Positions 20,546 to 32,699 of a stretch of DNA of 64,000 bases are shown one piece after another. A program made the position numbers and the translations under genes. Below the pieces are notes generated by a model, which worked only from the letters and a program-made list of their open reading frames with translations, was not told the DNA's origin and ran no database searches. The stretch's first letter is position 1. Each line of letters opens with the position of its first letter. Origin of the DNA: Trichoplusia ni. Lineage: Eukaryota > Arthropoda > Insecta > Lepidoptera > Noctuidae. Where the stretch lies: contig NC_039490.1 of assembly GCF_003590095.1 (NCBI RefSeq), positions 10,061,834 to 10,125,833 of the forward strand, in the 5' to 3' direction.

Positions 20546-22740
20546 ATTGATTGTATCTCTTATAAATGTTATTGTTTATAATGGGCTTTGTTATTTAATA
20601 AAGTAAATACGTGACAATTGGCATGGATGTATCGAACAACGAATTCTTTATGATTCACAAAATAGCCCATACATGCTAGAGTTTTTGTGATAACTTATGA
20701 TGAACAGAGGAAAGTGCTTGTCAATTTTAGTGGCGAACCTGAAATCGTTTGAACAGACGTTACTTATTATTGATCGGGCCCAGTGTATCATGGTAGAAGC
20801 TAGTGCCAAGCACTGGACATCCGCAGGGTGTAAAAATGTTAGTATGTATCAAAATAGGTTTTAATGTCTTGTAGTTATGTAATCTAAGTTTGTCTCTGTT
20901 GATTGTCAAATATAGTTCAAGGAAAATATCCAACGTGTTTTAATAAAAATGAGAATAAAAACTTAACACTTTTGACTACGATTTCTTTTATTTATTTCCT
21001 TTAGCTGTTACCTTGGACCATTCTTAATTTTTTTGTAGCAGGTAGAGTACAGAATTGTTACAATTTTAAGCAAAAATAGCTCATTAGTTCATAAATACAC
21101 ATGTTTAGCGAATAAACTTCAAACACACTTCTTAATTAATGACAAAAACAGCTAGTGTTATTTCCTTCATTAAAAATACCGAGAAATCTCACCATAATCG
21201 ACATATAAGGTTTAAATAACAAGCTCAAAACCACATCTTTAAAATCACATAAATTACAAAAAAAGAAACATACGGAACTTGTAATGTTAGCTAGAATTCG
21301 CGCTTCACTGATCACGACATTCGAAATTCAAAGTTGAATTCTCAGCTCTATTTTAAACGCATAGAGGTGGGGCCTAATGGTGTTAGTCGATTTTCTAGAG
21401 TAAATCGATTGAAAATGTTGCTAATTAGTCGATGTAATTATCTTGACGTTTAATTATATCGTGTAAAGATAATTAGTTGAAGCTTAAGATGTAGGCATGT
21501 TTTTACTGATGTTTTTGCTAAGAACTAGGTTTTGTGAGTTCATTAGTTCTAGATTTATTAACTTTGATGCTGGGTACTGATACTAATGTGGTAAATGCGA
21601 AAACTGTTTGTAATCTAGCTATTTATAATATAATATGTTCAGAAAAATGTGGATTTTGTTGCATCCATTTATTACACCACTGATTTAACAAGGACTATTT
21701 TGCATGTAAAGCAATTTATTATGCTAATAATACCTAATAAAAGCAATAGGCTTTCTAAATGGTAAAATGTAAATTTTATATGAATTAAATTTCTAGAAAT
21801 ATGGCGAAAAAATAGAAAGCAGTAATTGTTTGATATTCGAATTCTATTTTATTTATTTTTTCAATAAAAAATGTAGTTGGTGCATTAAAAAATATACATT
21901 TAGTTGAAACGGCATCAACGATTTAAATGAAAATTTTATATGCAGATTTATTTGGTTCGAGAATCTACTCTTTTTATAGAAACTATACTTTTTATTCCTA
22001 TTTAATGTATTTTATCGCAAAACTTAGTACTTAGAATTAATTAATATGGAAAAACAACATTTGTTAGGTCTGCTAGAAGAACTATAAATATTTTTGATAC
22101 TTGATTGCAAATCAAGCAACAAAAAATTACAATCGAAAAACATCGATATCTTGTAATCTATTTGTCCCCGCACTATGAACTATCACCCTTAAACATATGT
22201 TTTCACGCTCAAACTAAAGATTGCTCTTAACTTATTGACTGTAACTCGCAGCCTCCCCCATCTTATATTGAATTAGTCAAACAAAGGGCTTCTCGAATAA
22301 GGGGTCCAACATTTACTGGTTTATTAAATTTGTCTTAAGTATTGTTCATTTGAATGAGTATAGTATAGGCCAGTAGATGGCGGTGTAGAAACATGCATAC
22401 AACTTGATGACTTAAAGATCACATTTGCTAAATAGGAATGATGAGCGTTTTTTTTCAGTGTCGGTATGTAGTTTAATGCATAATAATGGATAACATAAAT
22501 TGATCAATTTTCAATAGCAGTAGTTATTACGACAATAAAATTTCGAGTAGTAGGTAGGCAGCGGTGTAGGTGGGGTTGGGTTTTATTCGACAGGTAGTCT
22601 ACTAATTCAGAAAAAAAAAAATTGACATTAGACTATTTTAGGAATTATGACTTTTGGTCGCCTAAATCGTGAAAATCTACCTATGTTCGCTGCGTCGCTT
22701 ATTTTATCGTAATAAAAAATAAACGACGTGATGACGGGAT
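20546..22740. other. inv: low-repeat intronic stretch
   Basis: About 2.2 kb without an assigned transposon. It is AT-rich with homopolymer runs. No exon-like frame or RNA gene was found. A candidate location for enhancers, by absence of repeats only. Confidence 0.3.
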
Positions 22741-22891
22741 AAAAACACATTCAAGTCACTTGCACAGACATCCAGACTCAGAACAAGCATTCGTAGATCA
22801 CACAAATGCTTGTCCTACGCGGGGATTGAAACCACGATATGTCGCGCTCAGTGGGTTTGGCGTGTTATCCTCAACCACTCGGCTATCCGTT
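22741..22891 (-). mobile_element. SINE-1 copy
   Basis: ATTCAAGTCACTTGCACAG, CAGAACAAGCATTCGTAGAT, ACGCGGGGATTGAAACC (B box, minus strand) and CAACCACTCGGCTATCCG (A-box side) are all present. The head is well preserved. Confidence 0.75.
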
Positions 22892-22954
22892 GGGTCCTCT
22901 AACTACATTGTAACCACGCCCGTATTAAATGTAGTTATTACAAAATTAAATTAA

Positions 22955-23995
22955 ATGTCCTCGTAATGTCAGCGTATGATAAGCATCATCAAGTTAATGA
23001 TTTAAATACAGTCCAGGAATGGGCTTTTATAAAAGTACAGTTAAGACAAGAAATATATTGAAGCATAGTTTTATATAATTACTACTTATGCTACTTCGTT
23101 TACGTGGAAAGTTGACTTCGGGAATTATTTTTTGGCATTAACAAATTGGCACAGCGTTTTCATTTTTGTGAGACAATCGCAATTGATTGATTAATTGTAA
23201 TATTTCAAGCAAAGTACCAAGATCAAATATTTGCAGTCAAAATATTGGATCGTAGTGGATTTCTAAAGCTTCTAAGGGTGTTTTGTCAAACAGGGCGTTG
23301 CGTTATAAAATCAATGGTCCGTAGGGAAATTGACGTCATAAAATAATTGTATTAGGGAGCAATAATATCTTCCCAAGTGATACTGAAATCAGCGCTAGTG
23401 CCAAAAAATAAAAACAAATACGGCCGTCATTTCAATCATCTGTCATAGATCTCAATGATTTGTTAAATTTAATAAGTAGTTATAATTACCGACATTATGT
23501 ATTTTTTTCATGGGATTAAAATAGATCGAGAGTCAATCCTTTTTTTCGGACCTCCGAAATATAAGCTTTAATTTCCTCATGTCTTATTACTTATACTAAC
23601 TTAAATTGCCAATCGAATAAATAATTTATCGTTAACAAATATAATTACCAACAAAAACTTTATGCTGCGCAATAGACTCCCCTCTCTAAATTACCCGACT
23701 GTATTTATATTTATCGATAGCTAAGTGTCCCAACACTAAACATTATATCCGAAACATTAAGTCGCGATGTCTTTAGATTTTTTTCTTTTCAATTTATCTG
23801 CAACAACCGTGAAAATAGTTCGGGAAATCGCTTTTCACACTCCCAGAGTCGAAAGCATCGCTTTTCGTCTAATGCGTTTTTAATGTTTTCGAAGATCCGT
23901 TTAAATTGGTTTGTGTGTTGTTGCAACTTGTTTTATGTAAATGAGAACTTTATTTTGTTGTAAGATTTTGTGGGATCTTTAAAGTCCCATATTAA
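22955..23995. other. inv: low-repeat intronic stretch
   Basis: AT-rich sequence with no assigned repeat, exon or RNA gene. Confidence 0.3.
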
Positions 23996-23999
23996 ACAA

Positions 24000-24178
24000 C
24001 TTTCTCACAACGCCATCTAGTCTTAAACTAAGCAAGGCACTTGACAACTGATAGAAATACTTAAATATTAATTTCTAAATGCATACATTATATAGGTAAA
24101 TTACACCCAGACACAGATCAAAAGATCGTGCTCATCACACAAACATTTGTCCTGGGTGGGAACAGAACCACGACTCAA
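24000..24178 (-). mobile_element. SINE-2 copy, head lost
   Basis: CACAACGCCATCTAGTCTTA, ATTACACCCAGACACAGATC and TTTGTCCTGGGTGGGAAC match the full copy 40741-41033. The tRNA-like head is replaced by a Hel-1 copy starting at 24179. Confidence 0.65.
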
Positions 24179-24459
24179 TCAACCTATACTAATATATAAA
24201 GCTGAAGAGTTTGTTTATTTGTTTGAACGCGCTAATCTCAGGAACGAATGATTCAAATTGAAAAATTATTTTTGTGTTGAATAGACCATTTATCAAGGAA
24301 GGCTATAGGCTATATACCATCACGCTGCTAATAGGAGCGAAGATACAATGGAAAATATGGCAAAAACGGGGAAAAATATTCATCTTCGAGGGCTTCCGTT
24401 CAAAAATTCCTCACTTATCTATCTTCTAACCACGCGGACGAAGTCGGGGCAACAGCTAG
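24179..24459 (+). mobile_element. Hel-1 Helitron-like element
   Basis: The left junction is CAA|TCAACCTATACTAAT. The body has AAGCTGAAGAGTTTG, GAACGCGCTAATCTCAGG and GCTAATAGGAGCGAAGATAC. The right end GGGGCAACAGCTAG|T gives TC...CTAG in an A/T site. 281 bp, non-coding. Confidence 0.7.
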
Positions 24460-24464
24460 TACTT

Positions 24465-25090
24465 AATATCACATGTCTACCAGTTGTAACATATCTTCAA
24501 TTAACAAGCTTTTTAATAAGATTATTAGTTCAAAAAGGCCTCTTTTTCACACAATCACTGTGTTATTACAACGAGTGCTAATTAGTGATAATTGTATACT
24601 AGTATTAATTAGACGTGCTCAGAGTGATTGTAGTTCATTATCGTAATTGTTGGTTGTTTCGAAGGTGTGAAGTGTGAGCCGACACCTGTATGTACATATA
24701 TACATACAGGTACTATATATGTATGTATATAAAATGGGAGTGTCTGTTTGTAATGAAGTAACTGTTTATGATACGTAAGTAGCATTTTTTTTTCAATTTT
24801 AATTTTTACGTGTTTGTCTAGGCTAATCTCTGTAATGGCTGGATCGATTTCGACGGGACTTTTATTGGCAGGTACTTAGGCTTTTTCACGGACGAAGTCC
24901 CGGGTGTAGCTACTCTGAGTATAAATTGTGTATTATTTTGTAGCCTGGCCACATGTAATCATAAAATATATCGTGTCGATAGCTTCAATTGTACAGGAAT
25001 TATATTCCTTTTCAAAAAGTGATGTGACTTTAATTTCTCAGAAGATTTGAAAAACCATAAGAAAAAAGAAATGAAAAAAAGACTATCTGT
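24465..25090. other. inv: intronic DNA with ATAC/GTAT repeats
   Basis: Around 24688-24735 TGTATGTACATATATACATA and its inverse form a near-palindromic simple repeat. A worn Helitron-like end (CGGACGAAGTCCCGGGTGTA) lies near 24890. Nothing else. Confidence 0.4.
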
Positions 25091-25094
25091 TGTC

Positions 25095-25160
25095 ATAATA
25101 CAAGCTTAGCTAAGTTTGTAACTAGATGGCGTTGTGTGAAAATTGTAGCATATTATTATT
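25095..25160 (+). mobile_element. SINE-2 3' fragment
   Basis: CATAATACAAGCTTAGC and AACTAGATGGCGTTGTGTG match the SINE-2 tail region, ending in a TATTATTATTAT run. Confidence 0.6.
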
Positions 25161-25550
25161 ATATGTATAATCCAACCCTCTTCTCGTGTATAACACTGAC
25201 AACTATACCAAATTCTTGGCATCCAATAAAATAAGCCGAAACATTAACATTTCTAATTACTTTCATCGCTTTATTAAGCTCCGGGCGACGTTTGACTGAC
25301 TCTTAATTGGCAAACTTGCGCCAATTGAAATTTCACAGCGAGGGTGGGTTGAGTAGGGCCATGAAGTTAGCGAGGTGATGTACTGAGCGGGGTTGAAAGA
25401 ACTGAATCAGTAGGTATGTTGTTCTATGCAATAAAATGAGATAGATAAAACATTTATTCAGTACAAACCCAAGGAAATTAAGAAATAGAAATAGGTGGGT
25501 ACACAATACAAATTGCCACAACATTCAAAATAAAAACGGAAGGATATTAT

Positions 25551-25705
25551 AAAATTTGCCACGTCGTTCGATCCCCGTGTAGGACAAGTGTGATCCACGC
25601 ATGCTTGTCCTGAATCTGGGTGTCTTTGTGCATGTGACTTGAATGTTTGTGAAAGTATCGACATAAGGATTAAATTCATTAGCGAGGGAGTCGCTTTGAA
25701 AATAT
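25551..25705 (+). mobile_element. SINE-1, head truncated
   Basis: It begins at GTTCGATCCCCGTGTAGGAC (B box) and continues with TGAATCTGGGTGTCTTTGTG and GACTTGAATGTTTGTG, ending near TTAGCGAGGGAGTCGCTTT. The A-box side is missing. Confidence 0.65.
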
Positions 25706-25754
25706 TTAGGTAAAATTGTCTAACTACAATTTTTTTGCAAGTAAAGAATAACTA

Positions 25755-26173
25755 TATTTAGTCTCAAACTAACCAAAGCTTGTATACTTATATATTTCTA
25801 AACTAGCTGTTGCCCGCGACTTCGTCCCCGTGGGTAGAAGATAAAAGTTATGATATACCTGCCCTGTTTTATTCACATTTTCCATTTTATCTTCGCTCCT
25901 ATTAGTCGCAGCGTGATGGTTGGTAGCCTAAAGCCTTCCTCGATGAATAGTCTATTCAACATAAGAATTTTTCAATGTGGACCAGTAGTTCCTGAGATTA
26001 GCGCGTTCAAACAAACAAACAAACTCTTCAGCTTTATATATTAGTATAGATATGTAAATACTGACACAGAACCAATGATCGTCATCACACAAAAATTTGG
26101 CCAGGGTGGGAATCGAACCAACGACCTACAATGTAGCAGTCAGGGTCACTTACCACTAGACCAGTGTGCCAGT
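25755..26173 (-). mobile_element. SINE-2 copy split by a Hel-1 insertion
   Basis: The left part, TTTAGTCTCAAACTAACC to TATATTTCTAAA, ends at 25802. The right part resumes at 26051 with TATGTAAATAC, then CACAGAACCAATGATCG and the tRNA-like head GGGAATCGAACCAACGACC .. CCACTAGACCAGTGTGCC. The two parts join into continuous SINE-2 sequence, as in 40741-41033. Confidence 0.75.
25803..26050 (-). mobile_element. Hel-1 Helitron-like element nested in SINE-2
   Basis: On the plus strand it runs A|CTAGCTGTTGCCCGCG .. TTAGTATAGA|T; in its own sense it is TC...CTAG between A and T. The body has CGCTCCTATTAGTCGCAGCG and GCGCGTTCAAAC. The interrupted SINE shows no target duplication, as expected for Helitron insertion. 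248 bp, no coding. Confidence 0.8.
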
Positions 26174-27295
26174 CTTAGTAGTATGTCTGCATATTACTCT
26201 TTTAATCACAATTGAGTAAAAAGCCTTTTTTAACATTAGCACATACTTTAGTCAAAACATTTAAAAGTCGAAGTTAAAGTCAATCAGTCCCGGTTGTCAA
26301 CTGTCAAGTAGATTGGCGGGAACTGGCAGAAACTATTTTAATTATTTTTTGGTTTTGTCTGGAGAAGTTTTCGACCGTTACACTTTTAAAAGTTAATTAA
26401 TGGTTTAATTACTAGATAATCTATAGTAATGTTATAAAGAGGGAACGTATTTTTAGAGGTTAATTCTAATGTATAAAATTCTCGCGTCATGGTGTACGTA
26501 TTTCAACTCCTCCGAAACGGCACGACCGATTCTCGTGAAATTTCGTGTTTAATATTGGGTAGGTCATTGTTCATTTATTTATGTATTGTTAGAAACAGCA
26601 TTTTAACGTAGTCGAGACAAGATTATCACATTGCTAATTACAAGTAAAATTATACTTTTTCAAAGTTACCTGTATGTGCTGTTTTAATATTCCAAGATAC
26701 TAATAAAATGGTGAAGGAAATACATAATATATTAAATAAAACAAATATTGGGAGTATGAAAACTTAAATTCTTGTGAATCATAGACTATTGCTGTGATTT
26801 ACATATACATGATTATATGGTATTTCCTCTGATGTTATGTACAAATAATACAAAATCCAGGTAAAGGCATGTTTGTCCGGTCAAAACATTGATGGGAGAC
26901 CATTTTTTTTTCTTTACCCTTTTGTATGGAGCCCTTGAAGTTTCATATTTTAATGCATTTTACCACTATAGTTGCAGGCAAAGTCGCGCTTCCAAGTAAG
27001 TTATAAATGATGCAAAATTTCCAGTCAAATCAAGATTTTCCCGCGCATATCATAAACGTTTCGCAACGTTATAATCAGTTAAGTTAACTCGTAGTTAAGT
27101 TTGTTAAGTTAACTGCAATGGAGATTGGATCTAACTATCAGATCCGAGTTAATGTGTGGGTGGTTTAGCACAACGTATGGTTACAATGATTCTTTGATTC
27201 AAGCCGAAACTATCTTAAGCTGCATTGTATGAAAGGTGATGATGATAAATAATAATAATAATACTTGGTACATACTTTTCCTAACTAGTAAAATA
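26174..27295. other. inv: intronic DNA with a Hel-4 scrap
   Basis: At 26465-26565, ATAAAATTCTCGCGTCATGG and CTCCTCCGAAACGGCACG are the 5' part of a Hel-4 element (plus strand), without its CTAG end. The rest is AT-rich with no gene seen. Confidence 0.45.
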
Positions 27296-27302
27296 AAGAG
27301 GA

Positions 27303-27345
27303 CAAAGAATCGTGGAAGGATTCGGGACAGGCCTTTGCCTATCAA
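27303..27345 (+). mobile_element. RTE-type LINE scrap
   Basis: The frame reads ESWKDSGQAFAYQ, a worn version of ESWKDLGEAFAQQ. Only about 40 bp are recognisable. Confidence 0.5.
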
Positions 27346-27409
27346 CCCCGCGGTCGGTGTATGAAGGATTGCAACGCATTGCCATACACCGACACAAAAA
27401 CGCGACACA

Positions 27410-27582
27410 CATTATATCTTCGCTCCTATTAGTCGCAGCGTGATGGTTTATAGCCTAAAACCTTCCTCGATGAATGGTCTATTGAAAACAAAAAGAATTT
27501 TTCAATTTGGACCAGTAGTTCCTGAGATTAGAGCGTTCAAACAAACAAACTCTTCAGCTTTATATATTCGTATATATATAGA
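27410..27582 (-). mobile_element. Hel-1, 3' truncated
   Basis: CGCTCCTATTAGTCGCAGCG, TTTGGACCAGTAGTTCCTG and CTTCAGCTTTATATATTCG are present. The CTAG half is missing; the 5' junction is near ATATAGA|T. Confidence 0.65.
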
Positions 27583-27841
27583 TTGTGGAGTTTAAATAAA
27601 GTATCTTATCTCCAAAGACAATTGAATCGCAAGTCTTAATTCAATTTGGTTGTTAGTCTTTCATCCACCTAATAATTTAACATTGCATTCGACAGTCAAG
27701 ATTGATCAGGTTTTGTAATACTGTCGTTAAAGACTGCCTTTTTGAGTTCTATGAAATAGAATAGTATAAAAACAGGTTCTTAGCTAGACAGACAGACAAT
27801 AACTTAATTTCTAAGGTTTTTTTACATTAAGGAATAGAAAT

Positions 27842-27960
27842 ACAGCGTGCTGCTGGGGAGTTTGTTGCTCTGTTTCTTCTCTCGCAGCACAAGCACTTAG
27901 GAAGCGGTGAAGGGTGGGCGAAACTGGGTGCTGTCCAATTTAATTTGTCATTCAAAAAGT
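27842..27960 (+). repeat. Rep-D copy, best preserved
   Basis: AGCGTGCTGCTGGGGAGTTT, TCTCGCAGCACAAGC, TAGGAAGCGGTGAAGGGTGG and TCATTCAAAAAGTTCTAC are shared with 6619-6785. Class unknown. Confidence 0.6.
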
Positions 27961-28120
27961 TCTACTTAAATCACATTCTTATAAAAACCGTACTGGTAAG
28001 TGACGTCACACGAGATTTTAAATCACTATATCCTCTTTATTTAGTTTACGAAATAAAAGTCAAAATACGTATCAAATATTTTTTGGAAATCTGTCTGACA
28101 GACTACACAGATTGACTATA

Positions 28121-28374
28121 TCTATACTTAATATATAAAGCTGAAGAGTTTGTTTGTTTGTTTGAACGCGCTAATCTCAGGAATTACTGGTTCAAATTGA
28201 AAAAATATTTTTGTGTTGAATAGAGCATTTATTGAGAAAGGTTTTAGGCTATAAACCATCACCCTGCGACTAATAGGAGTGCAGATACAATGGAAAATGT
28301 TAAAAAAACAGGGCAGGTATAAATCCTAACTTATATCTTCTAACCACGAGGACGAAGTCGCGGGCAACAGCTAG
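28121..28374 (+). mobile_element. Hel-1 Helitron-like element, complete
   Basis: The junctions are TATA|TCTATACTTAATATA and GGGCAACAGCTAG|T. The body is AAGCTGAAGAGTTTG .. CGACTAATAGGAGTGCAG. 254 bp. Confidence 0.75.
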
Positions 28375-28654
28375 TACAATATAATGTAGTGTGTAACAAA
28401 GTATATTCTATTCTATTATACAGTGTCGAAGTGTAAGCTAAGCTTTAGACAATAACTTCATTCGTTTAAGTCGATACTGAAGTAAACAGCGCATAATTAA
28501 GGGGTCGCCATCTTTAGCTAACCTTACCGACCGCATTCACACCGTTGTGTAACAGGAGATAGCGGATGTTACTAGCATTTGTATGTATGTATAAAGTTTA
28601 TTGTTCTTAAGATTATCTTTAATAGTTAAGTGTTGTTGTTTTATAAACTTAGCT

Positions 28655-29130
28655 TTTGTTCGCGACTTCGTTTGCTAGTATGCTGGTTATAGATGCAAAA
28701 TACTACTATGTAATATATTTTTTTGAATATGATTGTATAATGTAATGATAATTTTTCTCCTGAAATTTATCTATAAAATATTTATACATCCTTTCGCGGC
28801 TCCAATTTTGGCCTATATTTGTTGTTTTTGTTAGTTTATAACAAAAACAATGTTCACCAGTAATGGTAGAATACAAGGTACTCGTTATAATATGTAAAAC
28901 CGTAATGCACTGTTTTCTAACAAATAAATTTATATTTATCTTTATCTTTATCTTTAAAAATATTGCTCTCCTTTATTGACGTCGGATTAAAGTAGCTTGT
29001 GTTGATGTATAGTGGTAGTTATCTCCATTTCAAATTTCAACGAAATCGGTCTAGCGGTTTTGGTGTTACGAGATGACAAACAAACACAAATATAAACACA
29101 CTAATATACTTTCGCATTTTTAATGTTAGG
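28655..29130 (-). mobile_element. Hel-2-like remnant (Hel-5)
   Basis: The left end has TTAGCTTTTGTTCGCGACTT. The right part has AAATCGGTCTAGCGGTTTTG and ACTTTCGCATTTTTAATGTT, the Helitron-like body and 5' side. The middle contains a (TTTATC)n run at about 28931-28957. Ends are worn, so boundaries are approximate. Confidence 0.45.
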
Positions 29131-29363
29131 TTGATATGTTAACTATATGTAATTAAACGGAGAGGTTCTTCTTACTAGTGAACTACTAGTAGTTTTGGTA
29201 ACGACTAGTATCTACTATACTATAGGTACTTTGGTTTCGATTAGTTTCTGACTAAAAAAGAGTCTTATAATGAACTAAGTAGAGCTGAAAGGAAACACGC
29301 GTGAATTACTTAGTTTTAGGAATCGAATCCACGAAAGCTATCACGATACTTACATATTGAGTA

Positions 29364-29592
29364 CTAGCTTTTCGCCCGCGGCTTCGCCCGCGTCGATGTC
29401 GGTTATATAGCGTTTCCAAGAGAACTCTTCAAAAGTCCTGGATAAAAACTATCCTATGTTCTTTCTCAGTGTCAACTCTATCTCTGTACCAAATTTCATT
29501 TCCAAATCAGTTCAGTGGTTTAGACGTGAAAGCGTAACAGACAGATACAGAGACAGACAGAGTTACTTTCGCATTTATAATATTAGTAGGGA
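29364..29592 (-). mobile_element. Hel-2 Helitron-like element, complete
   Basis: On the plus strand it runs A|CTAGCTTTTCGCCCGCGG .. TTAGTAGGGA|T. It contains AGAGAACTCTTCAAAAG, CAGTGGTTTAGACGTGAAAG and a CAGA-rich run. Closely related to 31630-31848 and 8339-8567. Confidence 0.75.
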
Positions 29593-30765
29593 TAATAATA
29601 TGTTCTTTCTGAATAAATAGTCATTGTATTTAATTGCTTGTTTTGATCTCAAGTTATGTGAACTGGTTAAATATCTATTCACTAGATGTATTTTACTTCT
29701 TTTATGTAAATTAACACAAGGTGTTTAAATACCTACCTTTCTCCAAAATCAATATTAATTTATTCAGATTAGGTCAATAAGTAACACTTTCTGGAGGTCA
29801 AACAAATTAGAATTAACAAACATTATAATTTAAATAACCTAAATCAGGTATTTTCTCTGCTTTGAGAAAATATTAAAATATGTAAGTTATTTAATTTGCT
29901 TTCTACGATAGTAAAACTGCAGGATTTCTAGTTTTTCATCTTTCGCCATTCGCTCCATAGATTATACCAATTATTTAAGTACTTTATAACCATTAACAGA
30001 CACAAAAGCTTACTACAAAGTACATTCAAAAACCACCTGCCCATATTTTCTAGAACGCTAAATGTGCTAAAACAATTGCCTACTCTTTCCCACTCATTCA
30101 AACCACATACACCCATCTCGCACCAACAAAAAACGCGCGGCTACAACACAAGATTAAAAGCATTAAGGGATACCATTTACCAAATATATTTCTTCACGTT
30201 TATCTCAAAAAGGATAAGGGACAATTTTAATTATTTTAAATACGTTGATACGCGTTATTGTGAAGGTATTCGTCTTAAGACGGTTGACTAATCGCTCCAG
30301 TAATTATCTCTGGATATTGGCAAGGGCCGCCGAACCAAGATGGCCGCCTGTCAAATTTGACGTTTACAAGTTTCGCGCCGTTTGCGTTTGTAAGTTTTAT
30401 CGAGATTATGGTTAACGCGTGTTAAGATTTAACTATATTAGTTTACAAGTTAATATAGTTATGAGAAAATTGTTTGAGACGGGTTCGAAAGGATTATTAA
30501 ACGGTTTCGTTGCGTTTCGTTTTGATAATTTGCTCAGATTAATATTCAAGTGTCAACTGTTATTATTTTAGACATTTCTCGAATTCTTTAAGATGGAGTT
30601 GCATTTTCATAAGTTGACAGATGGCTTCAACAATACATGGCATTGGAATAGAAAACTCCAAATGAATAGGAATGACATGTGCATTGGAATGATTCGTACT
30701 AGCCTTTATACATTTTAGCGATAACATTAGCACTTCTAAAACAATCCAACATATTAAATTCTGGT
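29593..30765. other. inv: low-repeat intronic stretch with a YY1-like site
   Basis: No assigned transposon. CCAAGATGGCCGCC at 30335-30348 is the best Pho/YY1-like match in the window and is followed by CTGTCAAATTTGACG. No gene seen. Confidence 0.35.
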
Positions 30766-30767
30766 TT

Positions 30768-30830
30768 AAGTACGTTAATAAACTCCTCCGAAACGGCTCG
30801 ACCGATTCTCATGAAATTGATTTATACTAT
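30768..30830 (+). mobile_element. Hel-4 scrap
   Basis: AAACTCCTCCGAAACGGCTC and GACCGATTCTCATGAAATT match the Hel-4 body only. Confidence 0.45.
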
Positions 30831-31111
30831 TAACAGTAATTTAAGTTCAGTCATACATATATTCTGGAAGCGATACGTGAGCTTGATACGCCATCTCGCT
30901 CAAACTCGTTAATTCAAAGGCTTCGAATAGACAAAGGTCATTGTAATATTTATATTAAAATAATTTCATAGTAATTACTGCAATTATTTTACAGAGCGTT
31001 AAACTGTGAAAATTTAATAAATTATAATATTTTAACTTCAAGTCTAGTTATTATTAGTACTGCTACGTTTTATTGTTTATTATAAGTTCCTTACATAATA
31101 TCAACTACATT

Positions 31112-31322
31112 TAAAAAAAGCGACTTCCAGAATAAGTTTTTAACCCTTGTATTGCGGGGGTTTTTTTAAAATATTCATGTCACACACTCAAAGACACCCA
31201 GACTCAGGACAAAAATTCGTGGATCACACAAATGCTTGTCCTACACGGGGATCGATCTCGCGACACGTCGCACTCAGTGGGGTTTTCGCGGTGTCCTCAA
31301 CCACTCGGCTATCCTTACAGTC
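31112..31322 (-). mobile_element. SINE-1 copy
   Basis: The tail GCGACTTCCAGAATAAG is followed by CAAAGACACCCAGACTCAGG, TACACGGGGATCGATCTCG (B box) and CAACCACTCGGCTATCC (A-box side). Nearly full length. Confidence 0.75.
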
Positions 31323-31629
31323 AAATAAAAGCATATAAGCACCAAATCAATCCAACCAGTTTCTTCTAAACTTTTACTATTTAATTACGGAACTCCAAAA
31401 ACCTAAAAAAAAACAACCTCAAAATCTGTACCAAACGAGGTTGTTATAATTAAATCAATTATAAATTAATGAAAGGCGTCTTGACACGACGTCGTGTTAA
31501 AATTACTGTCTCTGTAAACCGGTTTCGTATGTGTCGTAGTTTTTATCAAGTAATTAGTTCTTTGTTATAATTATACTTGTAGTGTGAAATGTTGCTTATG
31601 ACTTATGAGTTATGTATTTTTATTTCTTA

Positions 31630-31848
31630 CTAGCTTTCCGTCCGCGGCTTTGCCCGCGTCGAGATCGGTTATATCGCGTTGCCATGAGAACTCTTCAAAA
31701 GTCCGGGATAAAAGCTATCCTATATTCTTTCTCAAGGTCAACTCTATTTCTGTACCAAATTTCATTGAAATCAGTACAGTGGTTTAGACCTTAAAGCGTA
31801 ACAGACAGACAGATAGAGTTACTTTCGCATTTATAATATTAGTAGGGA
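31630..31848 (-). mobile_element. Hel-2 Helitron-like element, complete
   Basis: On the plus strand it runs A|CTAGCTTTCCGTCCGCGG .. TTAGTAGGGA|T. 219 bp. Open frames here are repeat-derived. Confidence 0.75.
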
Positions 31849-31877
31849 TGTGTTAGATAGTGATCTGTAACTTGGTA

Positions 31878-32200
31878 CGAGTTTTTAACCCCCGACGCAA
31901 AAACGACGGGGTTTATAAGTTTGACGTGTGTGTGTATGTGTCTGTCTGTGGCATCGTAGCTGCCAAACGGGTGATCCGATTTTAATGCAGTTTTTTTGGT
32001 TTGAAAGGAACTATTGAGCATGTCTGCTGTTAGGGCTCGAAGATAGGAGACGTAACCCTGGTCTTCCTTTTAGTAAACCCATCGATTTGGGCTCATTGAA
32101 TTTGTCTTGACTAGTTCTCTGCATGTTTCTAATTTGGGTCGGGGGATTTTAAATTTTTCATGGATCATAGGTTATCAGGAAATCAAAGTCTAACAGCAAA
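31878..32200. repeat. CCCCCGACGC-type dispersed repeat
   Basis: It begins TTTTTAACCCCCGACGCAAA and CGACGGGGTTTATAAG, then TGTGGCATCGTAGCTGCC. Related pieces lie at 45765-45860 (GGCATCATAGCTCCCGAACG) and 47178-47330. The class is unclear; a non-autonomous DNA element is possible. Confidence 0.5.
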
Positions 32201-32254
32201 GTCAGCTTGACCTATTGAGGAATTTTAATAAAATAGGCTATGGATAATATATGA

Positions 32255-32480
32255 CACCATGGACTGCTATACTGCAGGTCTTGGGTTCGATTATCACGCA
32301 TGACAAACGTTTGTGTAATGAGTACGATCATTTGTTCTGTGTTTTTATGAATATATCTATATTATGTATGTATTTAGAAATATTCAAGTATGTTTATCAG
32401 TTATCTTGTACTCATAATACAACCTTTGTTTAGATTAAAACTAGATGGCGTTGTGTGATAGCTGTTGTGAAATATTATAG
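32255..32480 (+). mobile_element. SINE-2 copy, partial head
   Basis: ACTGCTATACTGCAGGTC and TGGGTTCGATTATCACGCAT (B box) are followed by AAACGTTTGTGTAATGAG, TTCAAGTATGTTTATCAG and ACTAGATGGCGTTGTGTG. The extreme 5' head is missing. Confidence 0.65.
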
Positions 32481-32699
32481 GTATAATTATATTATTTTCA
32501 AAATGTTAAGTTCCCGTGGGAGAAACCAAGGAATCACACAAATATTAGAAGACTACAAAGCCAATTTACTGTCTAACATAAATCTGACGCTGATAGGAAA
32601 ACACAAGTTCTCTCATAAATTATTTACACCGTAAAATTTTCTATTGCTCGGAAGAATTCACACATACTTCGTCTTGCCTCTTACGCAAATCAATACTCA

